Part shown: positions 62,001 to 64,000 of the stretch, one piece after another
Position numbering within the stretch: position 1 is the first letter of the stretch
Layout: each line of letters begins with the position of its first letter
Origin: Antedon mediterranea
Taxonomy: Eukaryota; Echinodermata; Crinoidea; Comatulida; Antedonidae
NCBI RefSeq assembly: GCF_964355755.1
Contig: NC_092673.1
Coordinates: 27,781,001 to 27,845,000, forward strand
Length of the DNA: 64,000 bases
Direction of reading: 5' to 3'
Translations under genes and position numbers: made by a program
The notes under the pieces: model-generated
What the model saw: only the letters and a program-made list of their open reading frames with translations
The model's database searches: none
What the model was told of the DNA's origin: nothing

Positions 62001-64000
62001 TATGAATTAGTGAGTGTTAACTGCTTTCTTTGTCGTCTGATTCTGTTCTTTAACGAAAATATAAATCCTGTAAATTAAGAATTAATTTCCTGATGACTTG
62101 ATTAAATACTTCCTATGGCCGCGTATGTTTTACTTGATTGTATTTAACTACTGTGCAATAAATTTATATTTGTCAAATGAATCAACAAAATGATGAATTT
62201 GTCAATTTCTTTTTCTATTTTTAGATATTTCTCTATATATGGTTTATTAAGTGTTTCCCCAATACTGTCTTTATTTCTCTGTTAGTTATGTTTGGGGCTT
62301 TAATATTTATTATTTGTTCACTGAGTTTATTATAATTTGTAATACTTTCAACTGATAATCCAATTTACGGATCTACTTTTTTGAAGTGGTAAAGATAATA
62401 TAGATAAAAATAAAATATAATTATAATAATCATGTAGGCTATTTGTAGAGTCACCAACAATTTTTTAAAGCTGTGACTTCATGTCATAGGATGGCATACA
62501 TAAATTTTCGCACTCAATTTAACATGCATGTTGCTATATGTTGCCTTCGTTCGAATAGTTTAACTTTTCCTAAGAGATGATTTCAAATCAAATTTAATTT
62601 AAAACATTAAGTACATGGCTGAAAAGACCTACATTGGGTTCCAGTCATTTAGAAATCCAGGATTCAAAGAAGTTTGGGTAGACACAAATCTTTGAAAAGT
62701 TAGCATTTATTGTTTTTCCAAATGTATTGATTGATGTTTTCTGTTTTATAGTGTTCCCATGTTGCAGCACTTTTTTATGATTATGAGTCTTCTAAATCTA
62801 AGAAAGGTTGGCGTATATTGTCTTTCCAAATGTATTGATTGATGTTTTCTTTTTTATAGTGCCCCCATGTTGCAGCACTTGGCAACATTTACCAACATTA
62901 TGAGTCTAAGCATTCAAGTGTTTTACAAAATGTGGAACGGTTGTGGTTCATCTTGGATATCCAAAGCATAAAGGATCACGTTTTTCTGATATTACTCATT
63001 CATTTATCTTCCTACCTACTTGGCCAGTTTACTAATGATATCCTTATAAAGGTATTCTTGTCTTATTCTGTATTGTTAGTTTTGTTTAAAAAAATATAAG
63101 ATTGTAAGGACAAAAATTATTTTTCCTTTACGAGATGTGTAAGTTATGTGTAATAATAAAAATGTTCAATTTGTGTTAGATTACCAAAAATTGTACTTAT
63201 TACTGCTTATCAATTTGTTTTCCGTTAAAGCTCTGTCTACACTATCAAACTTCATGTGACAAAAAAACGTGTTGTGCCCATATATTGTAGCGATATGCAC
63301 AAATATGGTAGTGATATGCCCAAATATGGTAATAACATCATCATGTCCATATATGGGCACATTTTTTTGTCACATAAAGTTAGATAGTGTAGACAGAGCT
63401 TAAGAACACACAACAAACTTACAGGGCTCATGTAATTTTTTTGTTTAGGTTCTAGATCATTTAAACCAGGTCATTCATGCTGGCGTTAGCAGTGATGTGC
63501 TGTTGGCTGTTGTTGACTTTCTTAGTAAGATGGGTAAACTTACATTTAAAACTCAAAATCAGGTAATTTTGAACCAAATTCACATGCTTGAATTAATTAA
63601 TATCTTTTCTTCTTCTTGTATGTGTTCAAATAATATAATACTGTACTAGTTTAAAGCTCTGTCTACACTATCAAACTTTATGTGGCGAAAAAATGTGATA
63701 TAGACATGATGTCACTATTTCACTATCAACATTTGTGCACATCACACTTTTTTGTCAAACTAGTTTTATAATGTAGACAGAGCTTAAGATGTACATTGTA
63801 TTTGGATATATGCTAGAGTAATATACCAGATTTGTATATAGCTCAAAGAAGCTACTAAAGAACTTACTTTTGATTTGCATGTTCCATTATGCCTCTAAAT
63901 TTCAAATCATTTTAAAATTATTATTTTTTAATAATGTAGGTTGATGATGTTATTACAGATGATTTCATAGTTGATGACATCACATCTAGGATATCTAGTC
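53065..64000 (+). CDS. FIRRM: FIRRM (C1orf112/FLIP), FIGNL1 partner in recombination; 3' end beyond window
   Basis: FIRRM forms a complex with the AAA ATPase FIGNL1 that controls RAD51 in homologous recombination and crosslink repair; all-helical, no catalytic site. Coding exons: 53065-53154, 53540-53668, 53913-54011, 54981-55118, 55467-55629, 56009-56136, 56560-56858, 57051-57199, 57607-57777, 57999-58227, 58327-58474, 61824-62009, 62860-63051, 63449-63562, 63940 to edge. About 765 codons in frame; human FIRRM has 853, so roughly the last tenth is missing. Diagnostic blocks: LPPSAVHIIKQSFEHCK, TWKFLVKIITKH, FAQCLLLIAIMKQLPS, ELSLPVQLTG, WCFLARYGTAEVC, DFLSKMGKL. A Ser/Thr/Gly-rich stretch in exon 7 (about 56640-56710) looks disordered. 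A 5' UTR intron is implied by the acceptor at 53044. Confidence 0.93.
53155..53539 (+). other. AT-AC U12-type intron in FIRRM
   Basis: 5' site ATATCCTTT at 53155 (exact U12 AT-AC consensus), branch site TTCTTAACC around 53520-53528, and AC acceptor at 53538-53539, 13 nt after the branch A. Splicing joins phase 0 to phase 0 and yields NLI|IHFTDSQNVEEQIEIL, which lines up with the human protein (..YQHSD..IEHIQIL). No GT-AG alternative that keeps frame and has a good donor was found; reading on hits TGA at 53164. Confidence 0.88.
53215..53370. mobile_element. Decayed Tigger-like repeat
   Basis: AATCAACTCTCCAATACACT and GTGTCTGGTATTGAGGGAG resemble the ends of the 2172-2343 element; interior differs. 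It lies inside the U12-type intron. Confidence 0.4.
54550..54682. mobile_element. Family P palindromic MITE, copy 17
   Basis: AAGCTCTGTCTACACTATCA, CTAGTTTG arm left; right end shortened to CATAAAGTTTCAGACAGAGC. Confidence 0.9.
54774..54938. mobile_element. Family P palindromic MITE, copy 18
   Basis: AAGCTCTGTTTACACTATAA, TGTATGTGAC arm left, diverged right end. It ends about 40 bp before a FIRRM exon. Confidence 0.85.
55756..55880. mobile_element. Fragment with hAT-like end
   Basis: CAGGGCCGTAGCCAGCATTA resembles hAT termini; no matching right end identified. Confidence 0.3.
56431..56529. mobile_element. Family P MITE, copy 19 (right part)
   Basis: TAAAGTGTGATGTGCCCAAA ... GATAGTGTAGATAGAGCTT; left terminus lost. 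Ends 30 bp before FIRRM exon 7. Confidence 0.85.
57231..57533 (+). mobile_element. MITE family Q, copy 3
   Basis: TTTAAATATATATTGTACCCC, the TAGTTATTCACTTTGACCAAA block, AAATGGCCTATTTAAAGT and the end GGGACAGTACATCTTTAA. Confidence 0.75.
57852..57978. mobile_element. Family P MITE, copy 20 (right part)
   Basis: TAAAGTGTGATGTGCCCAAA ... GATAGTGTAGACAGAGCTT. It ends 20 bp before the acceptor AG of FIRRM exon 10. Confidence 0.88.
58527..58655. mobile_element. Family P palindromic MITE, copy 21
   Basis: GACCTGTCTACAATATCAAA, TTTATGTGAC arm left, ending TTTTGACAGAGCTT. Confidence 0.85.
58808..59132 (+). mobile_element. MITE family Q, copy 4 (best preserved)
   Basis: Begins TTTAAAGATATATTCTCCC and ends GGGGACAAATACATCTTTTTAA, an imperfect inverted pair. 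Interior shares long blocks with the copy at 57231. Confidence 0.78.
60885..61047. mobile_element. Family P palindromic MITE, copy 22 (well preserved)
   Basis: AAGCTCTGTCTACACTATCA, TTTATGTGAC arm left, CTAGTTTG arm right, ending GATAGTGTAGACAGTGCTT. Confidence 0.92.
61434..61614. mobile_element. Family P palindromic MITE, copy 23
   Basis: AAGATCTGTCTGCAATATCA, CTAGTTTG arm left, several repeats of AATATGGTAGTGATATG in the middle, right end TAGTGTAGACAGAGC. Confidence 0.88.
62718..62825 (+). repeat. Tandem duplicate of a FIRRM acceptor and exon start (pseudo-exon)
   Basis: 108-bp unit repeated directly by 62826 onward: CCAAATGTATTGATTGATGT, a pyrimidine tract, TTATAG acceptor, TGTTCCCATGTTGCAGCACT and a decayed copy of the YESK codons. 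The first copy is open for 19 codons, then GTTGG, a poor donor, and runs into TGA if unspliced. The second copy (exon 62860) has the full coding homology. Confidence 0.85.
63228..63401. mobile_element. Family P palindromic MITE, copy 24
   Basis: AAGCTCTGTCTACACTATCA ... TAGATAGTGTAGACAGAGCTT. Both arms are of the TTCATGTG/CACATAAAG type. Ends 47 bp before FIRRM exon 14. Confidence 0.92.
63654..63785. mobile_element. Family P palindromic MITE, copy 25
   Basis: AAGCTCTGTCTACACTATCA ... ATAATGTAGACAGAGCTT, TTTATGTGGC arm left. Begins 92 bp after FIRRM exon 14. Confidence 0.92.

Overview
This is an AT-rich, intron-dense animal genomic window, most likely from an echinoderm or another marine invertebrate deuterostome. 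The evidence is short exons with canonical GT-AG borders, a fly/vertebrate-type Crumbs gene, a RING-less B-box/filamin/NHL protein of a kind common in such genomes, tRNA-derived SINEs, and many small non-autonomous DNA transposons. No species call is possible from the sequence alone.

Layout. (1) 364-4366, + strand: last nine coding exons of UCHL5/UCH37, the proteasome- and INO80-associated deubiquitinase; its first ~50 codons lie left of the window. (2) 6192-15226, +: a 15-coding-exon gene for a 768-residue predicted secreted protein with three tandem SOUL (HEBP2-like) domains. (3) 15891-46363, +: a complete Crumbs gene of 20 coding exons and 2455 residues. It has a signal peptide, an N-terminal laminin-G-like domain, about 42 EGF repeats, three further laminin-G domains, one membrane span, and a short tail ending in the ERLI PDZ ligand. 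(4) 49052-50809, - strand: a single-exon B-box, coiled-coil, filamin and NHL protein, convergent with Crumbs. (5) 53065 to the window edge, +: most of FIRRM (C1orf112), the FIGNL1 partner in homologous recombination. Its first coding intron has the hallmarks of a minor-spliceosome AT-AC intron.

The genes are functionally unrelated. UCHL5, CRB1 and FIRRM all map to human chromosome 1q, so the block may preserve ancient linkage.

The non-coding sequence is dominated by repeats. About 25 copies of one palindromic MITE (called family P below) occur roughly every 2.5 kb. There are two piggyBac-like TTAA elements, several other TIR elements, a Tigger-like element, SINEs, a LINE fragment and several minisatellites. 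Exon borders were assigned by eye from splice consensus, frame continuity and homology. Every multi-exon model closes in frame.
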